A DNA stretch of 64,000 bases from contig NZ_BATR01000094.1 of the NCBI RefSeq assembly GCF_000739655.1, positions 62,001 to 126,000 on the forward strand, written 5' to 3'. Every line of letters starts with the position of its first letter. Within the stretch, counting starts at the first letter, position 1. Position numbers and translations under genes: made by a program. The DNA is from Verrucomicrobium sp. BvORR106 (GTDB taxonomy: Bacteria; Verrucomicrobiota; Verrucomicrobiia; Verrucomicrobiales; Verrucomicrobiaceae). The notes beneath the pieces are model-generated. The model did not search any database, was not told the DNA's origin, and was given only the letters and a program-made list of their open reading frames with translations. This document shows positions 26,801-35,302 of this stretch, piece after piece.

Positions 26801-27567
26801 TCCTGTGGCTCACTGACAGGGGTGGGGGACCATTTTTCAGAACTGAAGCTGGTGATCCGGTGCTGGGGATCGAACGCCGGAGAAAGCAATACCTGCCGGG
26901 GGCCGAATGCCACCGCCTCATTAATGAGCACTCGTGGGGAGGTGGCCACCTGGGTTTGGGCGAGAACGGAGCCGGTCGTGGCATCAATCTTGGAGACGAG
27001 GACGGCGCCAGCAGAGTGTTCGGTGACGAGGGCCAGCGTTGCCGACTGGTCGGTAAAACCTTTCCAGCTGACGGTTGGGACACGTAGTGCCCAGAGTCCG
27101 CTGAGATCTGCCGTGTTGTTCATTCGTACCTCTGAGGTTCTCGCTTCTGTGGAGTATCCCAGAGTGAGAATTCGGCCGCCGTCAGGCGAAAGCGCCCAAC
27201 TGCCGGGGCCTGAGATCCTTCCAGTCCGCTGCAGTTCGCGGTTGTCCACGGAGGGTTGCCAGATATCGATATCTGATCCGGCAACGCTGCTGGCGAACAG
27301 TTTTGTGCCGTCCGGCATCCAAGCGGTCTGTTCGATCTCGTCCGATCTCTTCGTGGGATCACCCAGCCAGCGGATCAGTCCTGAAACAGTGGTTTGTGGG
27401 GGATCTACGACGAGAGCCGGGGGAGTGTCCGCCTTGGGGAAGGGGACTTCCAGTTCCTGCGAAGAGGCAGGACTGAGGGATGCCAAAGCGATGCAGAGAA
27501 TGCTGGAAGGGCCCGAAAACGCGAGGGCAATACGACGGAGAGAAAGTCGGGGGTAAGGTGGGGACAT
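23857..27567 (-). CDS. Large secreted WD40/beta-propeller protein, second sister copy
   Basis: The 1,236-residue product is the last gene of a three-gene operon after HtrA and its sister. Its start has a signal peptide (RIALAFSGPSSILCIALASLS, split around SQE). From about residue 60 to 680 it has repeated WD40-type blades: AWMPDGTKLFAS, ALSPDGGRILTLG, AFSPDGKRLVTAD and AWMPDGRTLIGG. The C-terminal third has no family I recognise, with FERLTFGHVVNI, PDALGFKWRTLGHPFDGMKS and ANHPALLLATGSS. The ATG at 27567 is favoured by an upstream AAAGGA; the frame itself extends to 27774. It is about 60% identical by eye to the gene at 27647-31348. Confidence 0.85.
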   Translation of the reverse strand: MSPPYPRLSLRRIALAFSGPSSILCIALASLSPASSQELEVPFPKADTPPALVVDPPQTTVSGLIRWLGDPTKRSDEIEQTAWMPDGTKLFASSVAGSDIDIWQPSVDNRELQRTGRISGPGSWALSPDGGRILTLGYSTEARTSEVRMNNTADLSGLWALRVPTVSWKGFTDQSATLALVTEHSAGAVLVSKIDATTGSVLAQTQVATSPRVLINEAVAFGPRQVLLSPAFDPQHRITSFSSEKWSPTPVSEPQEDWTEGKLTLSASGRWLVLWDDGRYIVFQWQGTQYAKEFEGAVNHDPNQRVSIWSLTASGGRRGFNRITLSPDESTLVISGIGMHKVIRLADRKVLHESTTECLCGTFAPSGPRFWNTCYPLVAVNTETWQHEPDRSPGHRNRIQHMAFSPDGKRLVTADTTGVAVWRTSDGTQEYTLVSPEPSSPTEMAWMPDGRTLIGGDVNQHLKWQIPASSPSPPSPPIVGTLLFKRALESEDPDLRRGFRRVRMDPKTGQCLFSTGFHARFTDIRHPDRPEVVRRLKLPRDIPYPVYASFFSSLRNELLYMHDGTFYGYDLDKDTFRQSANKVDGKIFGYSGQKNQLAVHDTKHISIVDGDTFAVVKEIFPPKTSGWQSPKSFSPDGRWLLSSISPKDGTKLCLIDLESGNPVYVSPPLQNDPNASTFSPDSKGLAVGFTDGSVSLWSVAAMAAQGAPTEFQLATAPEPIRSVNFEKGSPQRTAEGQPPPPLTLKTGETFVIEPDGTHRCDDAKLHLGQWIINRSPLLVHKTQSSKVNFASGSMILSGSDLDCPVPGLRMRRFITSRNDGNFDWRDMLENNNANPVEITASFITRLGGSPANLIISRTTDNGMQVSPFSGDFFGADAVACAIRQGETQRVVMANFATPSATHRPVVSWDTDLRAVISTWHLRLAPFERLTFGHVVNISKKASTVPADQSLSSWRPSIAALNAFRLHTPFLANVTVEKDAQQAFQRLLPPNGAYAPDGMMPDALGFKWRTLGHPFDGMKSELGAEQFLVPWLNGAPVGIMGKTNIETPGQSPLRYNSDAADRAGTTAIRRRHQWSKEQGLYVVHDTLTNQTNQPLQTRLDLAVIASDQIASLLRADGQPITITTPVDASKTGGKVAIVFKGANHPALLLATGSSLGTAQGKLVLEGNRGLFIRYDLNLQPNQSVALVHLAMPRPLDVFDSPAQALAELQPETALKQFTDYGYPTAANWMPAAAAAAQ

Positions 27568-27646
27568 GGGGGATTCCTTTTTCATTCGTGACTGTGCCCG
27601 ATGGGTTCCTGCTTTCTGGGGACTCGATGGGGTGCCAGTCATGAAT

Positions 27647-30600
27647 TTACTGGGCGGATGTATTGGTGCCTGGCGACCAGTTCGCCGCCGCAGGATAGCC
27701 GTATTCAGTAAACTGCTTGAGGGCGGGTTCGGGTTGCAACTCGGCGATGGCTTGAAGGGGGCTGTCGAAGGCATCTAGTGGCCTGGGCATCGCCATGTGA
27801 ACCAGAGCGACACTTTGGCTGGGTGCCAAGTCCAGATCGTAGCGAATGAACAAGCCGCGATTGCCTTCCAACACGAGCTTTCCCTGAGAAGTACCCGAGG
27901 GTGAACCTGCGGCCAGCAGCAAGGCCGGTTGGTTGGCTCCTTTGAAGATGACGGCCATTTTCCCGCCGATCTTGGAGACTTCGACTGGAGTCGAGATGTC
28001 AATCGGACGACCATCTGAAGCCAGGATGGATTGGATTTGATCACTGGCGATCACCGCCAGATCGATCCGGCTTTTAAAGGGTTTGTCTGTCAGATTCGTC
28101 ACGGTATCGTGGACAATGTATTGTCCCAGCTCTCTGGACCACGCGTAACGGCGGCGGATGCCTGTGGTGGCCGTGCGGTCCGTCGCTTCAACATTGAAGC
28201 GCGGGGGAATTATTCCTCGCGTTTCGAAGTTGGTTGTCGTCAACATGCCCACAGGCGCGCCGTTGAGCCATGGGACAAGGATCTGCTCTGCCCCCAGCTC
28301 GGAACTCATCCCATCGAAGGCATGCCCCAAGGCGCGCCATTTGAAACCAAGCGTGTCAGGCATTGTGCCATCCGGCGCATAAGGACCGTTCGGAGGAAGC
28401 ACCTTATCGAAGGTATCTTGGGAGCTCTCTTCCAGCGTTACGTTGGCAAAAAAGGGTAGATTGAACTGGAACGCACTCACTACGGCATCGGTGAGGTGCC
28501 AATTTCCAAGTGACTGGCTCGCTGGCTGTGTCGCGGCGGTTTTTGTCACGTTGACAATGTGTCCAAAAGTCCGACGCTCGAATGGAGCCAGCTGCAGGTG
28601 CCACGTTGAAACAACCGCCTGGAGACCGGCATCCCACTTCACGGCCGGGCGGAGTGGAGCCGAAGGGGTGGAGAGGCCGGCCAAAATGATCCGCTGAGAA
28701 TCCCCCTGCCGGACGGCGAAGGCGATGGCACTGGCATCAGTGAGAGTGCCGGAAGAGGGCAGCTTCTGCGTGTTCGAGGGGGACGTGGGGAGAATCAAGT
28801 CCTTCTCGGCGGCCCCCGGCTGAATCACGAATGACGCCGTGACCGTGACGGGTTTGGAGCTAATGTTTTCCAGGCTATCGCGCCAGTGGAACTGTCCTTG
28901 AGACCTGGCGACGAGCGTGCGGCGCATTCTCACGCCAGGAATGGAGCTATCCAAGTCCGAGTTTAAAGTAAGCTGGTTTCCAGCGGGAAAGTTGACCTTT
29001 TGGGTTCGGAACTTGTGCACCGTGGGAGTGGTGCCGTTGATCATCCACCGACCGAATTGAAGTTTGGCGGCATCGCAATCGATGGTGCCATTCGGATCAA
29101 TGATCATTTCCTCCCCGGTCTTCAAGGTCAGTGGAGGCGGCTGATCACCCTCAGACGATTTTTCCGTAGTTCCTTTTTCAACCCAGGAGACCCGGCCAGA
29201 TGCCGACGCTTGGGCGAGCTGGAAGTCCTGCGGCGCTCCTGCGGCGACCATGTCCCTGACACTCCAGAGCGAGGCGGTACCGTTGTTGAATCCGATTGCA
29301 ACCCCCTGACTGTCGGGACTAAAGCTCACGCTGGTTGGATATTCCTGCGGTGGTGAAACGTACACTGGCTTGCCGCTTTCGAGATCAACCAGGCAAAACG
29401 TGAAGCCGCGGGAGTTGTAGCTGGGCGTAAGTGTGGCAACCATCCAGCGACCATCCGGAGAGATGTCAGCCCCTTCACTCCAATGTCGGTTCACAGGAGG
29501 GAAGATCTCCTTGAGCACGGCGAAGGAGTCCCCATCAACGAGGGAGATGCGCTTGGCATCACGTACTGCCAGTTGGTTCTTTTGACGGGAGTATCCACAG
29601 ATGAATCCGTCCACCGTATGGGCAGATTTGCGCAGGGACTCTTTTTCCAGGTCGTAACCGTATATGACGCCGTCGGTGGCGTACAGCAGCTCGTTTCGGT
29701 TGGAGGAAAAGAATGAAGTATAAAAGGGGTAAGGGGCACCTTGGGGCAGTTTGAGCTCTCGAACCACGTTGGGGCGGTCTGGATGCCGGAAATCGGTGTA
29801 GTTGGCGTTCCGGCTGGCGGAGAAGAGGCAGAGGCCGGTCTTGGGGTCCATGCGAACCCGACGGATCCAGGAATAACGGAAGTCCTCCTGTGCTACCACC
29901 GAGTGCTTGAACAGGGGGGTGCCCTCGATATTGCGTGCGGGGCTAGTCGGCGGGCTTGGCGGGATCTGCCACTTCAGTTGCTGGATCTTGTCACCGCCAA
30001 CGAGAGTCTTGCCATCGGGCATCCACGCGAATTCGGTCATGGGGCCGTCCCCGGAACTGGTCAGCGTGTATTCCAATGTTCCGGAATGGGTGCGCCAGAC
30101 GGCTAGGCTCTCAGCGTCTCCGGTGACGATGCGACTACCATCCGGGCTGAACTCCAGGTGACGAAGACGCTCGCGATGCCCTGGTGTGCGGTCGGGGACG
30201 CGTTCCCAGTTTTGAGTGTTCACGGGGGTGAACGGGCGGCAGGAAGTCCAAAAGCGGTTGCCTGAGGGAGAGAACACGCCGCAAAGGCACTGAGTGGGAG
30301 ATTCATGCAGCACTTTGCGATCCGCCAGCCGGATCACCTTGTGCATGCCGACGCCGGAGACAATCAGGGTGCTTTCATCCGGCGATAGCGTGACGCGGTT
30401 GATTCCCCGTCTCGAACCATCGGAATTGAGTGATGAGATCGTGACGGGACTGTCGGGATCGTGATTGATTCCGCCGTCAAAAGCTTGATCGAAGCGGGCT
30501 CCATTCCATCGCATTACTACGTAGCGAGCGTCGTCCCAGACCACGAGCCAGTTGCCGCTTTTGGCGAGGACGAGCCTCCCTCTCGACCATCCGTCAAAAG

Positions 30601-31348
30601 GTTCAGTTATCGGAGTGGGGTTCCAGTTTTCCCCGGTGAAACGAGTGATCCGGAATTGAGCATCAAAGACTGGTGCCAGCAGCATTTGGTCCGGGCCAAA
30701 CGCAACCGCTTCATCGAATGCCCCTTCTTTGGGACTGGCAATGCGTGATTGGGACTTCAACATTCCCGTGGTGGCATCGAGCCTCGACAGATGAAGAACT
30801 TCGGGCGAGTAGCGCGTGATGAGGACCAGCGTTTGCGCATGATCCGTGAATCCCTTCCACCGGATGTTAGAGGCGCGCACCGCCCAAAGGTCAGAGAGGT
30901 CAGCAGTCTTGTTCATGCGCGCGGCAGCTCCGTCAGGGGAGACGGTAAACAAGCGGCTGCCATCCGGGGAAAGGCTCCAGGTGGTGACGCCGGTGAGCCT
31001 GCCGGTTCGCTCCAGTTCAGTGTCGTCGGCGCAATGCCGCCAGATGTCGAGACCGGGCCCGCCAGATCTGCTGGTGAAGAGCTTGGATCCATCCGGCATC
31101 CATTCCAGTTGGGTGATGTCACCGGATCGTTTGGTTGGGGAGCCCAACCACCGGACCAATCCTGGTGCGGAGACCTGGGGCGGGTCGACGACGACAGGAG
31201 GCGGGGAATCCACCTTCGGGAACGGCATCTCCACCTCCTGGGCGGGAGCGATGAGGAAGCCTGTCAGGGTGGCGCACAACACACCGCAGGAGCCTGACAG
31301 CATCCGGCGGAACCGGCGAAACGAAGCAGTGAGGAGGATGGGGGGCAT
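27647..31348 (-). CDS. Large secreted WD40/beta-propeller protein, first sister copy
   Basis: The 1,233-residue product starts 5 bases after the HtrA stop. Signal peptide: RRMLSGSCGVLCATLTGFLI then APAQ. Blade motifs recur: EWMPDGSKLFTS, SLSPDGSRLFTV, TLSPDESTLIVSG, EFSPDGSRIVTGD, AWMPDGKTLVGG and SFSPDSQGVAIGF. The C-terminal third is conserved with its sister (FGHIVNVTKTAA, PDTLGFKWRALGHAFDGMSS) but is otherwise unknown to me. The layout suggests an extracytoplasmic sensor or scaffold that binds a partner through the propeller. A 50-base stretch is identical between the two genes (26507-26556 and 30300-30349). Confidence 0.85.
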   Translation of the reverse strand: MPPILLTASFRRFRRMLSGSCGVLCATLTGFLIAPAQEVEMPFPKVDSPPPVVVDPPQVSAPGLVRWLGSPTKRSGDITQLEWMPDGSKLFTSRSGGPGLDIWRHCADDTELERTGRLTGVTTWSLSPDGSRLFTVSPDGAAARMNKTADLSDLWAVRASNIRWKGFTDHAQTLVLITRYSPEVLHLSRLDATTGMLKSQSRIASPKEGAFDEAVAFGPDQMLLAPVFDAQFRITRFTGENWNPTPITEPFDGWSRGRLVLAKSGNWLVVWDDARYVVMRWNGARFDQAFDGGINHDPDSPVTISSLNSDGSRRGINRVTLSPDESTLIVSGVGMHKVIRLADRKVLHESPTQCLCGVFSPSGNRFWTSCRPFTPVNTQNWERVPDRTPGHRERLRHLEFSPDGSRIVTGDAESLAVWRTHSGTLEYTLTSSGDGPMTEFAWMPDGKTLVGGDKIQQLKWQIPPSPPTSPARNIEGTPLFKHSVVAQEDFRYSWIRRVRMDPKTGLCLFSASRNANYTDFRHPDRPNVVRELKLPQGAPYPFYTSFFSSNRNELLYATDGVIYGYDLEKESLRKSAHTVDGFICGYSRQKNQLAVRDAKRISLVDGDSFAVLKEIFPPVNRHWSEGADISPDGRWMVATLTPSYNSRGFTFCLVDLESGKPVYVSPPQEYPTSVSFSPDSQGVAIGFNNGTASLWSVRDMVAAGAPQDFQLAQASASGRVSWVEKGTTEKSSEGDQPPPLTLKTGEEMIIDPNGTIDCDAAKLQFGRWMINGTTPTVHKFRTQKVNFPAGNQLTLNSDLDSSIPGVRMRRTLVARSQGQFHWRDSLENISSKPVTVTASFVIQPGAAEKDLILPTSPSNTQKLPSSGTLTDASAIAFAVRQGDSQRIILAGLSTPSAPLRPAVKWDAGLQAVVSTWHLQLAPFERRTFGHIVNVTKTAATQPASQSLGNWHLTDAVVSAFQFNLPFFANVTLEESSQDTFDKVLPPNGPYAPDGTMPDTLGFKWRALGHAFDGMSSELGAEQILVPWLNGAPVGMLTTTNFETRGIIPPRFNVEATDRTATTGIRRRYAWSRELGQYIVHDTVTNLTDKPFKSRIDLAVIASDQIQSILASDGRPIDISTPVEVSKIGGKMAVIFKGANQPALLLAAGSPSGTSQGKLVLEGNRGLFIRYDLDLAPSQSVALVHMAMPRPLDAFDSPLQAIAELQPEPALKQFTEYGYPAAANWSPGTNTSAQ

Positions 31349-31353
31349 GAGAG

Positions 31354-32814
31354 TTATTTCCTTTTGATCATGGCGAACCCTGCTCCTGACTTTTTCCAGA
31401 GCTTGAGCATGAGCGGAGTTTCGGGGGGCAGCTTTTTCAATGCCTCATCGAGTGTCCGGCAGTCGCTGATGTTGGTTCCGTTCAGAGTAGTGATCACGTC
31501 ACCCGGAGTGACCTTGGCAAAGGGGCGGCCGTCCTCGTCGGCTTTGGTGATCAGGACACCTTTGATGTCCACGGGGATCTGTTGCGTGGCGCGGGTGATG
31601 TGGTCGATGTCGACCCCTTCGAGCCCGGCACGGAGGGTAAGGCGCGTCTCAGAGGCAGGCGCAGACGGTGCTGACTTCGCCGGAGTCGGAGATTCCACCA
31701 GTGTGCATTCGAGAGAGAGTTTCTTTCCCTCACGCAATACGTCGAACGTGGCTTTGCTCCCGGGGGGCAGGGCCGCCACTGCGAAGCGCAGCCTCGCCGT
31801 GGTCGGAAGGTTTGCTCCGTTGAACCCGGTGATGATGTCTCCATACGCAAAGCCTGCCGTGTCGGCGGGGGACGATGCCACGATCTCTATCACCTTTGCC
31901 AAGCGGTGCTCGTTGCGAAGCGAGAAGGCTGCGGTCTCTTGCGGTTCCGTGTCCACCCAACGAAGCCCCACAAAACCTCGAACCACATGACCACGCGTCT
32001 GCAGATCATTGGCAACCCTCAATGCGAGGTTGGCTGGGACTGCGAATCCGATGCTGTTGGCAGGTCGCCAGCCGCCACCCGGATATGCGGCCGTGTTGAT
32101 CCCCACCAGTCGCCCCAGGCCGTCTACCAGAGCTCCGCCGCTGTTTCCAGGATTGATGGGGGCGTCGGTCTGAATGAAGTCTTCATAGCCGCCTTTGATG
32201 AAGTTCATCGTGCGGCTGGTGGCGCTGACGATGCCGAGCGTGACGGTCTGTTCCAATCCGAAAGGACTCCCCAGTGCCAGGACGACATCGCCACGCTGGA
32301 GGGTGGAACTGTCCGACACCGACATGGGGTGCAAGTCGAACGCGGCGATTTTCAGCAGCGCGATGTCAGTTAGGGGATCCCGGCCAATGAGAGTGGCTTC
32401 CAAGTCCTGCTGACTTTCCGCCAGACGGACATGCAGCGTGTCTGCATCCTCCACGACATGATTGTTCGTGATGATGTGGCCTTCCTTTGTGAGGATGACC
32501 CCTGATCCGCTGCCCCGTTTTGCCTCCAGCATTCGGGGCTCCTTTTTGCCGGTACCAAGGTCCAGGCTTCCGGAGGAGGGCTCGATTTGCCCCCCTGGAT
32601 CTTCATATTTCACTGCTAGTACGGTGACGACGCTGGGCAGGCACTTCCGTACTGTGGCGGCGTAGCTCAGGGTCACCGCCCCGGAGTTTTCAAGAGGGGC
32701 CGGATCTTTTCCGATCAGGGAATCCAGGCTGACGGTCGGCGTAGCATCTGCCCATGCAGATACCGTAGCGACCGTGCCCAGAAAAAACAGGGGGAGTTTT
32801 TTCGGCAATGGCAT
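31354..32814 (-). CDS. HtrA/DegP-type serine protease with two PDZ domains
   Basis: The 486-residue product is exported (signal KLPLFFLGTVATVSAWA). The chymotrypsin-fold domain has a full triad: His119 in TNNHV, Asp150 in LTDIALL and Ser225 in NPGNSGGALV. PDZ1 lies about 275-365 and PDZ2 about 395-480 (GLEGVDIDHITRATQQI, TPGDVITTLNG). Such proteases degrade or refold damaged periplasmic proteins. Here the gene leads an operon with two giant propeller proteins, so it may process or be controlled by them. A long hairpin lies 47-80 bases upstream of its start. Confidence 0.95.
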   Translation of the reverse strand: MPLPKKLPLFFLGTVATVSAWADATPTVSLDSLIGKDPAPLENSGAVTLSYAATVRKCLPSVVTVLAVKYEDPGGQIEPSSGSLDLGTGKKEPRMLEAKRGSGSGVILTKEGHIITNNHVVEDADTLHVRLAESQQDLEATLIGRDPLTDIALLKIAAFDLHPMSVSDSSTLQRGDVVLALGSPFGLEQTVTLGIVSATSRTMNFIKGGYEDFIQTDAPINPGNSGGALVDGLGRLVGINTAAYPGGGWRPANSIGFAVPANLALRVANDLQTRGHVVRGFVGLRWVDTEPQETAAFSLRNEHRLAKVIEIVASSPADTAGFAYGDIITGFNGANLPTTARLRFAVAALPPGSKATFDVLREGKKLSLECTLVESPTPAKSAPSAPASETRLTLRAGLEGVDIDHITRATQQIPVDIKGVLITKADEDGRPFAKVTPGDVITTLNGTNISDCRTLDEALKKLPPETPLMLKLWKKSGAGFAMIKRK

Positions 32815-32860
32815 GCGGTGGCAAAAATAGGGGGAACCCTGGCCAGCTGCACGCCTTTTT

Positions 32861-32894
32861 CCCTATGGAGGTGAAGATTTTCGCCTCCATAGGG
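32861..32894. promoter_or_regulatory. Long inverted repeat just upstream of the HtrA/propeller operon
   Basis: CCCTATGGAGGTGAA (32861-32875), loop GATT, TTCGCCTCCATAGGG (32880-32894). The stem is 15 pairs with one G-T wobble. It lies 14 bases after the esterase stop and 47 bases before the HtrA start, both on the minus strand. No T run follows on either strand, so it is not a classical terminator; operator or transcript-leader hairpin are both possible. Confidence 0.65.
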
Positions 32895-32907
32895 AATCAA
32901 AAACATC

Positions 32908-33801
32908 TCAATTCGCCCAGCTGTTGGCCTTGAGCCACTCGCCCACGCGCTGAGGCCATTCGTTCACGGGATTGGGGCCTTTTTTCATCCCATAGCCGTG
33001 GCCGCCTTTGCTGAAGATGTGGAGTTCAGCGCTGAGGTTGGCCTTCTTGTACTCAAGGTAGAGCAGAGCGCTGCCTGCTGGCGTGATCTTGTCGTCATGG
33101 GCATGAATGAGGCAGATGGGGGGAGCCGTGGGGCCGACCTTGAACTCGGGCTTGAGCTGGAAGTCGTTTCCTTTCTCCGTGAGGTAGGCCGGATAAACGG
33201 GGATGGAAAAGGCCGGGGTGGCATCGGCCACGTCCAGAGCGGGATCCTGCGGGTAGGTGCGGTCGTTCGGGTGCAGGGTGGCGTTCACACACAGATGCCC
33301 GCCGGCAGAGAAGCCGAGGATGCCGATCTTGTCGGGCTTGATGCCCCACTCCGCAGCGTGTTTCTGCGCCAGACCAAAGGCGCGTTGGGCGTCCTGAAGG
33401 GGTTCTTTGCCTGGATCGGACTCGTCGCGCTTGGGCACACGATACTTGAGAAGAATGCCGGTGACACCGAGGGTGTTGAGGTACTCACACACCTGGGAGC
33501 CCTCGTGTTCGATGGCCAGGATGCTGTAGCCGCCGCCAGGGCAGACGATCACCGCCGTGCCGTTGGGCTTCTCCGGGCGGTACACGGTGATGGTGGGGTC
33601 GGTGACGTTGGTCACGCGTTTCACATCGGACTCGTTCTTCGGCGGGATTTCCTTCTCGGCATCCATTTTGAAGCCGGGTTTCTCAGGGGCTCCTTGGGGC
33701 CAGAGCTTGAGGACAACGGGCTGATCTGCGGCTACGGCAGAGCTGAAGCCGACGGCAAGCGCGGCCGCCACAGGGAGGATGCGGTGGGAGATGTAGGTCA
33801 T
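32908..33801 (-). CDS. Secreted alpha/beta hydrolase, BD-FAE/xylanase-associated esterase-like
   Basis: The 297-residue product has a signal peptide (RILPVAAALAVGFSSAVAA). It carries the oxyanion loop VIVCPGGGYSILA, the nucleophile elbow GFSAGG (about 162-167), IHAHDDKITP with the acid, and the terminal His in GGHGYG. This matches the BD-FAE-type esterases that remove acetyl or feruloyl groups from hemicellulose. The longer open frame upstream is dismissed since the ATG at 33801 begins the signal. The neighbour at 33942 runs divergently with a shared 140-base spacer. Confidence 0.88.
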   Translation of the reverse strand: MTYISHRILPVAAALAVGFSSAVAADQPVVLKLWPQGAPEKPGFKMDAEKEIPPKNESDVKRVTNVTDPTITVYRPEKPNGTAVIVCPGGGYSILAIEHEGSQVCEYLNTLGVTGILLKYRVPKRDESDPGKEPLQDAQRAFGLAQKHAAEWGIKPDKIGILGFSAGGHLCVNATLHPNDRTYPQDPALDVADATPAFSIPVYPAYLTEKGNDFQLKPEFKVGPTAPPICLIHAHDDKITPAGSALLYLEYKKANLSAELHIFSKGGHGYGMKKGPNPVNEWPQRVGEWLKANSWAN

Positions 33802-33941
33802 GCGGGTGAGGGTACGGTGGGAGGGGGCGGTTTTCAGTTTCAAGTTTTCAGTTTTCATTGATGGAGGCGAACTGGAAGGGGGAGGGCTTTGTTTTGCGAA
33901 TGGGTTGCGAGTTGCGTGCATCTCGTGTCGTAGGGGTTGGG

Positions 33942-35264
33942 ATGTTGATTTTTCGTCTTTCCTCAATGGTGATCCCTCTTCTCGGAGTGGGGGCGTTTCT
34001 GGGTGCCGCTGTTCATGCGGCCGACGCGACTGACCCGGTGGCTGTGAACGTGGAAAAAGCACACGGCGAGATCTGGCGTCGTTTCATGGATCCGTACCAC
34101 CTGCTGCTGGACTCCACGGAACTAGACGGCAAGTACGACCGGCCGACGCCTGAAGAGTGTCGGGAGGGCAAGCCCAATGCCCTGGCTTGGTGGACGCCGA
34201 TCGAGAACGGCGCGATGTTCAATGGCTCCTACATGGAGGCGGCATGCCTCCGCTGGCAGCAGACCAAAGCGGAGGAGGACCGGGGGAAGGCTCGCAAGGT
34301 CTCTCAGGGGCTGATGCTGCTGGCCTCCGTCAGCAAGGTCCCGGGTTTCATCGGCAGAGGGGTGGCGACGGATGGCAAGACGCCCTATCCCATGGGGTCC
34401 AATGATCAGACTTCGCCCTGGTTCTACGGCTTGTGGCGGTACGTAGATAGCGGCATCCCGGAGACGGCAGAGCGCCAGCAGATCGTGGCGAAGATGGAGG
34501 AAGTGGCAACGGCGCTAGAAGCGACGGGTTGGCTGATGCCGTGCAATCCGCCGGCGCCATCTCCGTTCCGCGGTGGCTACGCGCCCTTTACTTGGGAAGG
34601 GGCACCTCGTCTGCTCTTCCTCTGCAAGGTCATGCATCACCTCACTGGCAAACCCAAGTGGGATGCGCTGTACCAGAAGCTGCTGCGGGAGAGCGGCGGA
34701 ACCCCCGCGCGGACCCGCCTGCAGCTCTGCGAAGCGGGCATGCATTTTGACAATGAGAAGCACCGCCAAAGCTGGACCGGTGCCAGTGGGGTGACGGTGT
34801 TACGCGGGCTGTGGGAACTGGAGCAGGATCCAGAAGTAAAGGCGGCTTATGGTCGTGGACTGGCCGCCAGTGCCGCCTTGGCTGCCGGGGGGCTGGAGAT
34901 GCATGCGAAGTTCAAGGTAGACGCGCCACAGAAATTTCATCACGACTGGCGGGTGCTGAACCAGTGGTGGAGGCCGCAGCGCTCTGAACAGGAGGCAGTG
35001 GACGTGGCGATTTTTCAGGTCAAGGAGCTGGGCAAGCTCTCGCCCCAGCGGTATCAGGAGCATTCGTTTGTCCGCGAACCGTGCTATGCCGCCTGGGTGG
35101 TGACTCTGTGCCCAGACCCGGCGGTGGTCGCGGCCCATCGCGATGCCATCCGTGCCGTGCTGGGACACTACAAGTATGACCGGCTGTACTACTCCCAGTT
35201 CTTCCCGGTGGAAGCGGCGTGGTATCGCCTGCGGCAATTGCCTGCGGCTGAGGCAAAATCTTAG
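33942..35264 (+). CDS. Secreted protein of unknown function, probably alpha-helical
   Basis: The 440-residue product has a signal peptide (MVIPLLGVGAFLGAAVHAA) and a long helical domain rich in Trp and Tyr, with ENGAMFNGSYMEAACLRWQQ, SNDQTSPWFYGLWRYV, RGGYAPFTWEGAPRLLFL and HFDNEKHRQSWTGASG. Repeated aromatic helices of this sort suggest an alpha/alpha-toroid as in several glycoside hydrolase and lyase families, but I cannot assign one. Start at 33942 is supported by an AGGGG upstream; an earlier frame start at 33858 is less likely. Its divergent partner is an esterase, which supports a polysaccharide role. Confidence 0.72.
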   Translation: MLIFRLSSMVIPLLGVGAFLGAAVHAADATDPVAVNVEKAHGEIWRRFMDPYHLLLDSTELDGKYDRPTPEECREGKPNALAWWTPIENGAMFNGSYMEAACLRWQQTKAEEDRGKARKVSQGLMLLASVSKVPGFIGRGVATDGKTPYPMGSNDQTSPWFYGLWRYVDSGIPETAERQQIVAKMEEVATALEATGWLMPCNPPAPSPFRGGYAPFTWEGAPRLLFLCKVMHHLTGKPKWDALYQKLLRESGGTPARTRLQLCEAGMHFDNEKHRQSWTGASGVTVLRGLWELEQDPEVKAAYGRGLAASAALAAGGLEMHAKFKVDAPQKFHHDWRVLNQWWRPQRSEQEAVDVAIFQVKELGKLSPQRYQEHSFVREPCYAAWVVTLCPDPAVVAAHRDAIRAVLGHYKYDRLYYSQFFPVEAAWYRLRQLPAAEAKS

Positions 35265-35302
35265 TCGCGTTGCGCTTTTGGTTTGTTGCGCAAGAATGGC
35301 GC

